64,000 bases of DNA from Planomicrobium soli (GCF_003014655.1 NZ_PYAT01000001.1:248001-312000); one strand, 5' to 3'; positions 28,194 through 37,650 are shown, numbered from the stretch's first letter. A program made the numbers and translations. The notes: generated by a model from the letters alone, not told the origin.

Positions 28194-28721
28194 TTACAGT
28201 TCCATTCCTTTTGCTTTCATCATTCTTGCAGTAATGATTTCAGTTACAATGCCGCGAATCAAAATAACGATTACGCCAACGATGAAGAAACGGATTGCCA
28301 ACGGCCCAAGTGATAAGCCGAGCGTCGTGATTCCTGCAGAAATCCCAAGATATACAAATAGTTCTGCTGGGTTGGCATGTGGGAACAAGCCGGTGATTGG
28401 ATGTACGAATGATACGGCTGAATCATAGAATGCCGGCTTTTGTTTTTCAGGAAGAAACTTGCCAAACGTATACGCCATTGGATTGGTTAAGAAAAATACG
28501 GCTAATACCGGGAAAAGCGTATAACGAAGAATAATGTTCTTTGTGCTTTTGCGAGCCAGCCGATCAATCCGATCTTCTCCGACAATCCGAATCAATGCAT
28601 TAATTGCAGTGATCAACACAATAAGCAATGGGATGATTCCGGTAACTAAACCTACAAAAGTTTCGCCGCCTTGCTGGAACATTCCGATGAAACCTTCTGC
28701 CAACCTGACTAAAAAATCCAT
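28194..28721 (-). CDS. PTS glucitol/sorbitol-type IIC component (GutA/SrlA-like)
   Basis: The 175-residue integral membrane protein belongs to the EIIC-GUT family, as shown by PLLIVLITAINALIRIVGEDR, FFLTNPMAYTFGKFLPE and PHANPAELFVYLGI. It provides part of the translocation pathway with the membrane half of the IIBC protein. Gene order gutM-IIC-IIBC-IIA is as in Gram-positive glucitol operons. It starts 12 bases after gutM with a GGAGGAAG site. Confidence 0.88.
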   Translation of the reverse strand: MDFLVRLAEGFIGMFQQGGETFVGLVTGIIPLLIVLITAINALIRIVGEDRIDRLARKSTKNIILRYTLFPVLAVFFLTNPMAYTFGKFLPEKQKPAFYDSAVSFVHPITGLFPHANPAELFVYLGISAGITTLGLSLGPLAIRFFIVGVIVILIRGIVTEIITARMMKAKGMEL

Positions 28722-28733
28722 GTTTCTTCCTCC

Positions 28734-29120
28734 TTAGAATGCTAAATTTTCCTTTTTGTCCATCTGTGTTTCGATTTTTTCAATCGCCATCTTGAAAGCT
28801 GAATCTAAAGAATCTTCTTGAAGTCGATCTCTTACCTCTTCTAACGATAAGCCATTCCATTGATCGAATGGTTCAAAGCGGCTAAAAACTGTGACTCCTT
28901 TCATTGTTTGGCTTTCTACAACTTTTCCTTCTGTATCAGTCACCAAAATGGCGATAGCACCTATTCCTAATTTCTGTTTCTGTATACCGACTCCTAGAAA
29001 ACCTGATGGGCGGTTGCTCAATGTATTGAGCGTCTTTTGATAATTTTTCATTTGGATTCTGGTTAAATATAGCTGCAAAAGCCAAACGCCAGCGAAAATA
29101 ACGATGACCCATCCCCACAC
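28734..29120 (-). CDS. gutM: GutM-like glucitol operon activator protein
   Basis: The 128-residue protein has an N-terminal membrane segment (about residues 2-19, WVIVIFAGVWLLQLYL) and the GutM domain, with the conserved segment LSNRPSGFLGVG and KGVTVFSRFEPFDQWNG. GutM acts as an accessory activator of glucitol operons in enterobacteria; how the membrane-anchored form works is not established. The start is GTG at 29120, with GGAGGAGG upstream. First gene of the PTS operon, directly after a promoter with an overlapping cre site and the operator-like motif. Confidence 0.82.
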   Translation of the reverse strand: MWGWVIVIFAGVWLLQLYLTRIQMKNYQKTLNTLSNRPSGFLGVGIQKQKLGIGAIAILVTDTEGKVVESQTMKGVTVFSRFEPFDQWNGLSLEEVRDRLQEDSLDSAFKMAIEKIETQMDKKENLAF

Positions 29121-29134
29121 GCTCGCCCTCCTCC

Positions 29135-29152
29135 TTTACATATGTTCTGAGT
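29135..29152. promoter_or_regulatory. Operator-like motif upstream of the PTS operon
   Basis: TTTACATATGTTCTGAGT differs at two positions from the copy at 24813-24830 ahead of the E1alpha gene. It lies between the promoter and the gutM ribosome site. A role as operator for the SorC regulator at 18920-19858 is inferred. Confidence 0.6.
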
Positions 29153-29174
29153 TGAAACAATTGTTAATATGGTT

Positions 29175-29203
29175 ATTATAAAAGCGCTTTCAAAATAAAT
29201 CAA
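29175..29203 (-). promoter_or_regulatory. Promoter of the PTS operon
   Basis: On the minus strand TTGATT (29203-29198) and TATAAT (29180-29175) are spaced by 17 bases, about 55 bases upstream of the gutM GTG start. This is a good SigA-type promoter. Confidence 0.7.
29178..29193. promoter_or_regulatory. Catabolite-responsive element (cre) in the PTS promoter
   Basis: Minus-strand TTGAAAGCGCTTTTAT matches the CcpA consensus WTGNAARCGNWWWCAW at all positions but one. It covers the spacer and -10 region, so CcpA binding would block transcription in the presence of glucose. Confidence 0.7.
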
Positions 29204-29419
29204 CAGGAATTAATAGAATTTTTTATTTTTTTAATCTTCTTGGAACTTACTCTAGAAAAATTCAGAACTCACCTGCTTGACTGCGGCTCTCCTTAAGTAA
29301 GATATACTGGTTCAAGGTGTCTAATACAAAAGCTTACGTTTTGAGTAGCGAAACGGGTATAAAAGATTGCACCGTTCCTCCTCTTCATGAAGGCTTTTGG
29401 AAGAATCTCGATAAAATAA

Positions 29420-29451
29420 AAAACTTCGTTGGCAGGTCCAACGAAGTTTTT
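29420..29451. terminator. Terminator after the yqkK-like gene
   Basis: Perfect 13-base stem AAAACTTCGTTGG / CCAACGAAGTTTT with a five-base loop; T-rich tails on both strands. It ends the minus-strand thiolase-yqkK transcript. Confidence 0.85.
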
Positions 29452-29479
29452 ATAGATGTGTTGAGATACTCAGCTTTTG

Positions 29480-29689
29480 TTAATATTTGTGTCCTTTATT
29501 GCCATGGCGTTCTAGGAGCTCTTCAAACGATAAGTTCTTTTCCCGTTCTTTGCGCTCGAACAATTCGCGCGCCTGCTTTTCTTCCGCTTGCTTATGTTCT
29601 TCTTTCAGCAAGGCATTTTTTGTATCCTGCAATTTCGCCAAAACATCCTGCGGCAAATTGCTGTTGTTCTCTTCTCTTTTCTTTGCCAT
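29480..29689 (-). CDS. yqkK: Small DUF3886 protein (YqkK-like)
   Basis: The 69-residue protein is almost entirely charged and helical (Glu/Lys-rich), with QDVLAKLQDTKNALLKEE and NLSFEELLERHGN as in B. subtilis YqkK. The start at 29689 (MAKKREENNS) is chosen for the AAAGGAGTG site in front; the frame remains open upstream but overlaps the thiolase end. Function unknown. In B. subtilis yqkK adjoins nudF; here it is about 12.7 kb from it, on the other side of the PTS/dehydrogenase locus. Confidence 0.75.
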   Translation of the reverse strand: MAKKREENNSNLPQDVLAKLQDTKNALLKEEHKQAEEKQARELFERKEREKNLSFEELLERHGNKGHKY

Positions 29690-29703
29690 AAATTTCACTC
29701 CTT

Positions 29704-30888
29704 TTACGGGCGTCTTACAATGGTCGCAATACCTTGGCCGCCTCCGATGCAAAGCGTCGCAAGTCCGGTTTTGGCATCCCTGCGCTGCATTTCATGAAGA
29801 AGCGACACTAAAACACGTGCGCCGCTTGCACCAATCGGGTGTCCGATTGCAATAGCACCGCCATTAACATTGAAGATTTCATGATTAAGGTTCAGTTCAC
29901 GATCCACAGCAATCGACTGCGCAGCAAAAGCTTCATTGGCCTCGATAAGTTCAATGTCTTCAAGAGACATATCCGCTTTCTTAAGCGCATGTTTTACTGC
30001 ATGGACCGGCCCTATTCCCATGATTGCCGGATCTACGCCTGCACTGCCATTTGCAACAATCGTCGCAAGCGGTGTAAGGCTGAGTTCATCCGCTTTTTCT
30101 TTAGACATGACAATAAGTGCTGCCGCACCGTCATTGATGCCTGATGCGTTTCCGGCTGTTACGCTTCCGTCTTTTTTGAAAGCCGGACGCAACTTAGAAA
30201 GTTTTTCTGCCGTCGAATCGTATTTCACATACTCGTCCTTCTTGAAAACGATCGGATCTCCTTTGCGCTGCGGAATTTCAACTGGAACGATTTGTTCTTC
30301 AAATTTCCCCGCCTCGATCGCCGCTGCTGCCCGTTGCTGTGAACGTGCTGCAAATTCATCTTGTTCTTCTCGGGTAATGCTATAGCGTTCCACTAAATTT
30401 TCTGCTGTAATACCCATATGGTAATTATTGAAGGCGTCCGTCAAACCGTCTTTAATCATACTGTCCACGACTGTTTGGTCCCCCATCCGAAAACCTCCGC
30501 GAGCTGCATCCATTAAATAAGGGGCACGGCTCATATTCTCCATCCCGCCTGCTACAACAATTTCAGCATCTCCCGCATAAATTGCCTGACAAGCTAATTG
30601 AACCGCTTTCAAACCAGAACCACAAACTTTATTGATAGTCATGGCAGGCACCGTTTCTGGCAATCCTGCATGAATAGCTGCCTGACGGGCAGGGTTTTGG
30701 CCAAGTCCCGCCTGTAGAACATTGCCCATAATTACTTCCGACACTTGTTCCGGTCTGATGCCTGCCCGTTCAACCGCTTCTTTGATAACAATAGCGCCCA
30801 ACTGAGTTGCCGGAACATCCTTCAAAGCACCTTGAAAAGATCCTACCGCTGTACGAACAGCACTAACAATGACAATTTCTTGTAGCAT
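29704..30888 (-). CDS. Acetyl-CoA C-acetyltransferase (thiolase)
   Basis: The 394-residue enzyme condenses two acetyl-CoA to acetoacetyl-CoA or catalyses the reverse cleavage. Catalytic residues are visible: Cys89 in [12 protein letters not shown], His in [17 protein letters not shown] and the second Cys in [10 protein letters not shown]. It is of the AtoB/MmgA/PhaA type. It is divergent from the HMG-CoA lyase gene (81-base gap), which suggests ketone-body, leucine-degradation or fatty-acid use rather than mevalonate synthesis; this link is inferred. Confidence 0.92.
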   Translation of the reverse strand: MLQEIVIVSAVRTAVGSFQGALKDVPATQLGAIVIKEAVERAGIRPEQVSEVIMGNVLQAGLGQNPARQAAIHAGLPETVPAMTINKVCGSGLKAVQLACQAIYAGDAEIVVAGGMENMSRAPYLMDAARGGFRMGDQTVVDSMIKDGLTDAFNNYHMGITAENLVERYSITREEQDEFAARSQQRAAAAIEAGKFEEQIVPVEIPQRKGDPIVFKKDEYVKYDSTAEKLSKLRPAFKKDGSVTAGNASGINDGAAALIVMSKEKADELSLTPLATIVANGSAGVDPAIMGIGPVHAVKHALKKADMSLEDIELIEANEAFAAQSIAVDRELNLNHEIFNVNGGAIAIGHPIGASGARVLVSLLHEMQRRDAKTGLATLCIGGGQGIATIVRRP

Positions 30889-30969
30889 AAACGTTTTCCC
30901 CCTTGAATGATAGACTGCGAGTTGCTCTTTTATCCCTTTGCTCTATACAATAGGAACAGGAGGGATAGT

Positions 30970-31869
30970 ATGTTTAGTTTACCAAACAAAGTGACGATTA
31001 TCGAGGTGGGTCCACGTGATGGCTTGCAAAATGAAGCGAAACTTGTTTCCACGGAAAACAAATTGGAATTTATAGCAGCCCTGCAACAAGCAGGCATTGA
31101 GGAAATGGAACTCACTTCATTCGTATCGCCTAAATGGGTGCCTCAGATGGCTGATGCCAAAGAAATTGTAAGCGCTGTCCAAAAAGTGGGCCGGCAATTC
31201 GTTTTAACACCAAATGAAAAAGGGATCACTTCTGCTTTAGAAGCTGGAGCCCGGGCGGTCGCCGTATTTGTAGGCGTCTCTGACTCTTTCAACAAAAAGA
31301 ATATAAACAAAACGACAGCGGAAAGCATGGAAACGCTGAAACCGCTTATTATCAAAATGAAACAGGACGGCATTTTCGTCCGCGCTTGCATTTCCACTGC
31401 ATTTCATTGTCCGTTCGAAGGCGCCATCAAACCCGAAGATACCATAGCGCTGTGCCGTAAGTTTGTCGACTGGGGTGTCGATGAATTGAGTGTAGCTGAT
31501 ACAATCGGCATGGCCACACCAACAGAAAGCTATGCATTGTTTAAAAAATTAAATGACGCTTTTCCAAGAGTGTTAATGACGGCTCATTTCCATGATACGC
31601 GTAAAATGGCAATCGCTAATATTTTTGCGGCCCTCCAAGCTGGCGTCAGCCGATTCGACAGTTCAGCCGGCGGTCTAGGAGGCTGTCCTTTTGCTCCAGG
31701 CGCCACAGGCAACGTTGCTACAGAAGATGTAGTAAATATGCTGCACCTGATGGATATTGAAACAGGCATTGATTTGGACCGATTGTGCGAAGCCGTATCA
31801 AAAATAGAGCCTTATGTCACCGATTCCATAAATACCGGTATGTATACGCTATATAAAAATCGCAAATAG
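30970..31869 (+). CDS. Hydroxymethylglutaryl-CoA lyase
   Basis: The 299-residue TIM-barrel enzyme splits HMG-CoA into acetyl-CoA and acetoacetate, the last step of leucine breakdown. It has the HMGL-like signature GPRDGLQNE (catalytic Arg-Asp), metal-binding His in AHFHDTR, and SSAGGLGGCPFAPGATGN with the active-site Cys. The ATG at 30970 is chosen for its AGGAGGG site; the frame is open 21 codons upstream without support. It resembles B. subtilis YngG/MvaB. The other leucine-degradation genes (liuB/D types) are not in this window. Confidence 0.92.
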   Translation: MFSLPNKVTIIEVGPRDGLQNEAKLVSTENKLEFIAALQQAGIEEMELTSFVSPKWVPQMADAKEIVSAVQKVGRQFVLTPNEKGITSALEAGARAVAVFVGVSDSFNKKNINKTTAESMETLKPLIIKMKQDGIFVRACISTAFHCPFEGAIKPEDTIALCRKFVDWGVDELSVADTIGMATPTESYALFKKLNDAFPRVLMTAHFHDTRKMAIANIFAALQAGVSRFDSSAGGLGGCPFAPGATGNVATEDVVNMLHLMDIETGIDLDRLCEAVSKIEPYVTDSINTGMYTLYKNRK

Positions 31870-31880
31870 GAGTGATGTTT

Positions 31881-32798
31881 ATGGCAAAGCGGCTTCTTTG
31901 GTTTACTGGAATTTTTTCAAGCCTTACTGCGTTGACCACGGTTTCGGGTTTTGCCATATCCAATCAGCTCATGTACTTGAAGAAAAAAGACGAGAATTTG
32001 ATTTTAGAGCGGGAAACTTCTGCAAAACGTTACGATGAGTACTGGTATGCCAATGTAAAAAAAAGCGATCAATGGATCGAATCGGCGAATGGCTATCCGG
32101 TCAAAGCAATTTTTCTGGAACCCCATGGTACCCATCGTTACGCCATCATCTGCCACGGTGTAACAGAAAACAAAGTAAATTCATTCAAGTATGCCCGCAT
32201 GTTCGAACGTCTGGGCTTTAATTCAGTAGTTTACGATCACCGCCGCCACGGAGATTCCGGCGGGAAAACGACAAGCTTTGGCCATTATGAAAAAATGGAC
32301 TTGCAAGCGATTGTTTCTGCTTTGAAAGCGCACGTCGGACCGGATTTGATATTTGGCATCCATGGTGAATCAATGGGAGCCGCCACTACTCTTTTATACG
32401 CCGGAATGGAAGACAGCGCTGCTTTTTATATATCCGATTGCGCTTATTCCGATATTGCCGAGCAAATCCAACATGTCATGAGAACGAAGACGTCTCTCCC
32501 CACTTTTATCAGCATGAAACTTATCAGTATTTTTTTAAAGCTTCGCGATGGTTATTCCATACACAGTGTATCACCTCGTGAAGCCGTAAGAAGCATTAAA
32601 AAGCCTGTTTTGTTTATTCATAGCATACATGATGAATTTGTTCTGCCAAAGATGACGCAGGAATTGTATGAGCTGAAACCGGAACCGAAAGAACTAAAGC
32701 TGTTCGATGAAGGTGCTCACGCCCAGTCATTTAATACCAATCCCATGGACTATGAAAAAACAGTGGAAAACTTTCTAGTTAAGTTTGGATTGTTATAA
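31881..32798 (+). CDS. yqkD: Membrane-anchored alpha/beta hydrolase (YqkD-like)
   Basis: About 305 residues from the ATG at 31881 (AGGAG 8 bases upstream; earlier in-frame GTG/ATG are less well placed). An N-terminal hydrophobic segment (about residues 4-28) could be an anchor or signal. The alpha/beta-hydrolase core follows, with oxyanion region IICHGVTENK, nucleophile Ser164 in GIHGESMGAAT, and late Asp and His in HSIHDEFVLP and DEGAHAQS. It resembles B. subtilis YqkD, an uncharacterised hydrolase. Starts 11 bases after the HMG-CoA lyase gene and is probably co-transcribed with it. Confidence 0.83.
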   Translation: MAKRLLWFTGIFSSLTALTTVSGFAISNQLMYLKKKDENLILERETSAKRYDEYWYANVKKSDQWIESANGYPVKAIFLEPHGTHRYAIICHGVTENKVNSFKYARMFERLGFNSVVYDHRRHGDSGGKTTSFGHYEKMDLQAIVSALKAHVGPDLIFGIHGESMGAATTLLYAGMEDSAAFYISDCAYSDIAEQIQHVMRTKTSLPTFISMKLISIFLKLRDGYSIHSVSPREAVRSIKKPVLFIHSIHDEFVLPKMTQELYELKPEPKELKLFDEGAHAQSFNTNPMDYEKTVENFLVKFGLL

Positions 32799-32838
32799 AG
32801 AAGAATGAAAAAGCGATTTCACAAGATAACTTAACTTT

Positions 32839-32881
32839 AAAGCCCATGAAGGAAAAGAAATGCTTTTCCTTCATGGGCTTT
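32839..32881 (+). terminator. Terminator after the yqkD-like gene
   Basis: Perfect 18-base stem (AAAGCCCATGAAGGAAAA and its complement) with a seven-base loop, followed by TTTGTGTTTTC on the plus strand. Confidence 0.88.
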
Positions 32882-32930
32882 GTGTTTTCTAAAAACTAGC
32901 GGAGCGGACAACAGCCACTTCTAATCCTGT

Positions 32931-33220
32931 TTATTTTTCTTTTTCTGCCGATTTTTTCTTGTTCAGAACCAGTTTCATTCCAGCTTCTCCTTCTGCACCA
33001 ATAAACAACTTGTAACCGGACCTGATTTTACTACACCCGTAATATGAAGTTCAATGGTGTCCAAACTGTAATCGGTCAAGTCTTTGGCCAGATCGTTAAT
33101 CTTATCAAGGGATAGAGGGAAAGCTTTTCTAAGTTCGTTTTTCTTTACCTGAAATTGGCCTTTTTCTTCTTCTTCAATCAATGGCATGAATATGATGAAT
33201 TCCTCTTCTTGACCAGACAT
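32931..33220 (-). pseudogene. Frameshifted small protein, possibly of the trypsin-co-occurring (Trypco1-like) type
   Basis: From ATG 33220 one frame runs 81 codons to a TGA at 32975. In a shifted frame the sequence continues to TAA at 32931 as YKLFIGAEGEAGMKLVLNKK plus a Lys/Glu tail. Joined near 33015-33025, the two read as IELHITGVVKSG then YKLFIGAEGEAGMKL, a smooth alternating beta-strand pattern like the C-terminus of small Trypco1/CU044_2847-type domains that accompany trypsin-like effectors. The join contains the near-duplication TCAGG-TCCGG; a 5-base insertion there would explain the shift. No protease partner is nearby. The frameshift could be a sequencing error, and the family call is tentative. 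Confidence 0.45.
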
Positions 33221-33461
33221 CTCTCCACCTCCTCTTGCTCACACTCTTTCCCACTCCATTGCCTTTTCGAAAATTCTTAAACACCTGTTTATCAGAAGTT
33301 TTCCGGTCAACCGTTCTTTAACCTTCTTTTCAAAAACCAAATCATACCCCGTTTCTTAATCACTAAACCTAAAATTCATCATTAAATCATAAAAAAATTT
33401 ATTTTCCTCTTTTATTTTTCTTTTTTTTGCGTATAATTCAATTATTGAAGGAGGAATGTAT

Positions 33462-33743
33462 ATGGAAAACACTACTTTCCAAGAACTTAAACGACTGAAC
33501 ACAAACTCGGCACATGCTATGGGCTTCTTGGTTGCTGGGATAATTGCCTTGTTTGCAGTTGGCTTCCAGCAACAATCAGTGCCTGCGTTTCTTCTTGCCG
33601 GTGTATTTACCTTAAACCTGATACTTGAATCACGCGCATATAAAGAAAGCCTTAAAAACGAAATGATAGCAGCTAAACAAAATAACCTAATGAAACATTT
33701 GTCTAATGAAACTATGAATAAGCAGGATAAAACCCTTTCATAA
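33462..33743 (+). CDS. Small two-helix membrane protein
   Basis: About 93 residues from the second of two close ATG codons (GGAGG 7 bases upstream). It has two hydrophobic segments, at about residues 18-36 (MGFLVAGIIALFAVGF) and 41-56 (VPAFLLAGVFTLNLIL), then a charged tail. It stands alone, with a TATAAT-like sequence at about 33432 and short inverted repeats beyond the stop. No family is recognised. Confidence 0.6.
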   Translation: MENTTFQELKRLNTNSAHAMGFLVAGIIALFAVGFQQQSVPAFLLAGVFTLNLILESRAYKESLKNEMIAAKQNNLMKHLSNETMNKQDKTLS

Positions 33744-33797
33744 AGAACTTCCAGGGTTTTCCATGATAATATCAGAAAGATCTACAATAAAAAAATA

Positions 33798-33835
33798 AAA
33801 ACCCACTAAATTTATTAAAAAATTTAGTGGGTTTT
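33798..33835. terminator. Terminator after yneF (bidirectional)
   Basis: Stem AAACCCACTAAATTT / AAATTTAGTGGGTTT with T-rich ends on both strands, lying between the converging small membrane protein gene and yneF. Confidence 0.85.
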
Positions 33836-33840
33836 CTATT

Positions 33841-34074
33841 TTACTTTTTAGCGGGTTTAGTAGAAGCTTTATTCATTTGAGCCATCATTTGATTGATTTT
33901 CTTCTGAGACGGTTTTTGTCCCATTTGCATCATCATAATACGGAGCATTTCTTCATTAATCGGTGGGTTTTCTCTCAAATACTTCATCATATATTGACGA
34001 GCGATGAAAAAGCCTAGAGCAACACCGGCGATCAACGCCACGATTACTATTACGATCCAGATCCAAGTAGCCAA
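33841..34074 (-). CDS. yneF: YneF family membrane protein
   Basis: The 77-residue protein matches B. subtilis YneF: one membrane helix (about residues 4-25, ending [12 protein letters not shown]) and the conserved cytoplasmic stretch [19 protein letters not shown] followed by [10 protein letters not shown]. The TTG at 34074 is the likely start, since AAGGAGG lies 8 bases upstream; an in-frame ATG 15 codons earlier lacks a site and would add a non-conserved tail. Function unknown. It lies next to tkt as in B. subtilis, but yneE/sirA, normally between them, is absent. Confidence 0.85.
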   Translation of the reverse strand: MATWIWIVIVIVALIAGVALGFFIARQYMMKYLRENPPINEEMLRIMMMQMGQKPSQKKINQMMAQMNKASTKPAKK

Positions 34075-34257
34075 ATTTGTTACCTCCTTCGCGTTGCCTA
34101 AATAAGTACTGCACCACAAAGGATTATACTATAAAAACTTAAATGTGACTACAACAAAAGCAGAAGCAGGCATGAAGACACTTCTTTTAAGAACAGGCCT
34201 TGGTTAAAGTGCTGGCTCTTGTCCTCTTTAGGAATTTGTTTTTAGACAGAATGAAAA

Positions 34258-34282
34258 AGCGGAGGCGATGGACGCCTCCGCT
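34258..34282 (-). terminator. Terminator after tkt
   Basis: Perfect 10-base stem AGCGGAGGCG / CGCCTCCGCT with a five-base loop; on the minus strand TTTTT follows. Confidence 0.88.
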
Positions 34283-34287
34283 CGTTA

Positions 34288-36288
34288 TTATTCTTGGATC
34301 AATTTTTTAACGCGAGCTACAACATTTTCAGGAGTAAATCCGAACTCCTGCATAATGCGTTCACCTGGAGCACTTGCACCAAAGTGGTCAATCGCCAGAA
34401 TGTCGCCTTCGTCGCCTGTATAGCGTTCCCAGCCGAATGAAGTACCCATTTCAATTGCCAAACGTTTTTTCACTGTTGGCGGAATAACCGATTGCTTGTA
34501 TGCTTTATCTTGTTTTTCAAAACGGTCCCATGAAGGCATAGAAACAACCGAAACGGCAATTCCTTCTTCTGCAAGTTGTTTTTGTGCGTCAACAGCAAGG
34601 CTGACTTCCGATCCTGTCGCCAAAAGCAAAGCTTTTGGATTGTCAGCAGGCGATACCACGTATGCGCCTTTTTCAACGCCTTCACGAGCCAACTCACCGC
34701 TGTGCTCAAGTACTGGCAAATCTTGGCGTGACAATACCAATAAATTCGGCATGGATTTAGAAGTCAAAGCTAAGCGCCACGCTTCCTTCGTTTCGTTTGC
34801 ATCAGCTGGACGAATGATCCCCAGATTCGGCATTGCTCGCAGTGAAGCCAGCTGTTCAACTGGCTCATGAGTCGGACCATCTTCTCCAACAGCTACACTG
34901 TCATGTGTGAAAACATAAGTGACCGGCAAGCCCATTAAAGCAGCCAGGCGAATCGCTGGACGGACGTAATCGCTGAATACGAAGAACGTACCACCAAACA
35001 CATGAAGGCCGCCGTGGAGCGCCATGCCATTCAATGCAGCACCCATCGCAAATTCACGTACACCAAACCAAATGTTGCGGCCCGCAGGATTTTCTGCATC
35101 GAAATCGCCGCCGCCTTTAATGTTCGTTTTGTTTGAACCAGCAAGGTCGGCGCTTCCTCCGAAAAATGATGGAACTGCTTTAGCAATCGCATTTACCATA
35201 TCGCCTGAAGAAGCACGAGACGCTTGCTTTTTGCCAACTTCATACTCCGGAAACTCTGCATCGAAGTTTTCTGGCAAGCCTCCACTGATTGCGCGCTGCA
35301 ATTGGGCTGCAAGCTCTGGATGCTGTGCTTCATATTCTGCGTACAATTCGTTCCACGCTGTTTCCGCTTTTGCGCCAAGATCTTCTGTCGCATTCGTGAA
35401 TGTTTCATAAACTTCTTCTGGTACATGGAAATCCTGGTCGAAAGTCCACTCGTAATATTCTTTCGCCAGTTTCATTTCATCTTCACCAAGCGGCGCACCG
35501 TGAACATCTGCCTTACCGGACTTGTTTGGAGCACCATAGCCGATGACTGTTTTAACTTCAACCAAAGTTGGCTTGTCAGATGATTGTTTTGCTTGTGCAA
35601 TTACAGCAGAAAGGTCTTCTAAGTTGTTGCCGTCTTCTACACGCAAGTAATTCCAGCCATAAGACTCAAAACGTTTTTGGATGTTTTCAGAGAAACTCTT
35701 GCTGAGCTCGCCGTCCAAAGAAATGTCGTTGCTGTCATAAAGTACGACTAACTTGTTTAGTTGCAAATGGCCAGCAAGAGAAATCGCTTCTCCTGCAACA
35801 CCTTCCATTAAGTCACCGTCTCCGCACAAAGCGAAAGTATGGTGATCGACGATATTTAAATTATCTTTGTTATATGTAGCAGCCAAATGACGTTCAGCCA
35901 TCGCCATGCCGACAGCCATGCCAATTCCTTGACCAAGAGGTCCAGTTGTCGCCTCTACTCCAACGGTGTGGCCGTATTCTGGATGTCCTGGGGTTTTCGA
36001 GTCCCATTGGCGGAAGTTTTTGATTTCATCGATTGATAAGCCATAGCCGCTTAGGTGAAGCAAGCTGTATAAAAGCATGGATCCGTGCCCTGCCGACAAT
36101 ACAAAGCGATCTCGGTTGAACCACTCCGGATTTTTCGGATTGTGGTTCATGTGTTTCGTCCATAATGTATACGCCATAGGAGCAGCTCCCATCGGCAATC
36201 CCGGATGGCCCGAGTTAGCTTTTTCGATAGCATCGATGGAAAGCGTGCGAATCGTTGTTACTGCAAGTTTATCTGCTAGAGTCGACAT
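34288..36288 (-). CDS. tkt: Transketolase
   Basis: Thiamine-diphosphate enzyme of the pentose phosphate pathway, 666 residues, full length. Conserved segments are [23 protein letters not shown] at the N-terminus (given here in two parts: [13 protein letters not shown] and [10 protein letters not shown]), the cofactor motif [14 protein letters not shown] through DSNDISLDG, the middle-domain [19 protein letters not shown] and the C-terminal [16 protein letters not shown]. An AAAGGATG site precedes ATG 36288. Neighbours ynzC-yneBA and yneF match the lexA-yneAB-ynzC-tkt order of B. subtilis. Confidence 0.96.
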   Translation of the reverse strand: MSTLADKLAVTTIRTLSIDAIEKANSGHPGLPMGAAPMAYTLWTKHMNHNPKNPEWFNRDRFVLSAGHGSMLLYSLLHLSGYGLSIDEIKNFRQWDSKTPGHPEYGHTVGVEATTGPLGQGIGMAVGMAMAERHLAATYNKDNLNIVDHHTFALCGDGDLMEGVAGEAISLAGHLQLNKLVVLYDSNDISLDGELSKSFSENIQKRFESYGWNYLRVEDGNNLEDLSAVIAQAKQSSDKPTLVEVKTVIGYGAPNKSGKADVHGAPLGEDEMKLAKEYYEWTFDQDFHVPEEVYETFTNATEDLGAKAETAWNELYAEYEAQHPELAAQLQRAISGGLPENFDAEFPEYEVGKKQASRASSGDMVNAIAKAVPSFFGGSADLAGSNKTNIKGGGDFDAENPAGRNIWFGVREFAMGAALNGMALHGGLHVFGGTFFVFSDYVRPAIRLAALMGLPVTYVFTHDSVAVGEDGPTHEPVEQLASLRAMPNLGIIRPADANETKEAWRLALTSKSMPNLLVLSRQDLPVLEHSGELAREGVEKGAYVVSPADNPKALLLATGSEVSLAVDAQKQLAEEGIAVSVVSMPSWDRFEKQDKAYKQSVIPPTVKKRLAIEMGTSFGWERYTGDEGDILAIDHFGASAPGERIMQEFGFTPENVVARVKKLIQE

Positions 36289-36364
36289 AAAAACATCCTT
36301 TCTGATTCAAAAATTATTCTACTAATCTAGTTTAGTCAACTAATGTAAAGAATACAACGAAAAA

Positions 36365-36398
36365 GAGAATAAGTATTAATTCAAATACTTATTCTCTC
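36365..36398 (-). terminator. Terminator overlapping the ynzC stop
   Basis: Perfect 14-base stem AGAGAATAAGTATT / AATACTTATTCTCT with a six-base loop, followed on the minus strand by TTTTTCG. The ynzC stop codon lies at the loop edge. Confidence 0.85.
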
Positions 36399-36609
36399 GG
36401 ATATTTTTGACCTTTTCAGGAGTTACATCATTCCCGTTCGGATCAATAACTTTTACATTTTCAATTGTGCCGCGCATTGTTTCCCGAAAAGTTTGCAAAT
36501 ATTCTTGCCGCAATTGGGATTGTTCTTTAGCTTCTTCTAAAGACAACCCAATGCTTTTGGATTTGCGGGATAATTCGTTAATGCGTCTCAATTTTTCTGG
36601 TGATAACAT
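36376..36609 (-). CDS. ynzC: DUF896 protein YnzC
   Basis: The 77-residue protein matches the DUF896/YnzC family: a two-helix hairpin (RRINELSRKSKSIGLSLEE and EQSQLRQEYLQTFR) followed by VKVIDPNGNDVTPEKV. Start 36609 is preferred (AAGGTGG at proper distance); an ATG two codons earlier touches the ribosome site. It is the last gene of the SOS-controlled yneA-yneB-ynzC operon. The function is unknown, though B. subtilis YnzC has been studied structurally. Confidence 0.88.
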   Translation of the reverse strand: MLSPEKLRRINELSRKSKSIGLSLEEAKEQSQLRQEYLQTFRETMRGTIENVKVIDPNGNDVTPEKVKNIRENKYLN

Positions 36610-36667
36610 AGACATCCACCTTTCTTCTTTACATATCGTATAAAAAAAGAAAGATTTCTGCAAAGAT

Positions 36668-37635
<968 letters not shown>

Positions 37636-37650
37636 AAAAACCGCCTCCTA

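Noticed and set aside
29317..29691. Plus-strand frame of 124 codons
   Set aside because: Runs across the terminator hairpin and antisense to the yqkK-like gene; composition is not protein-like.
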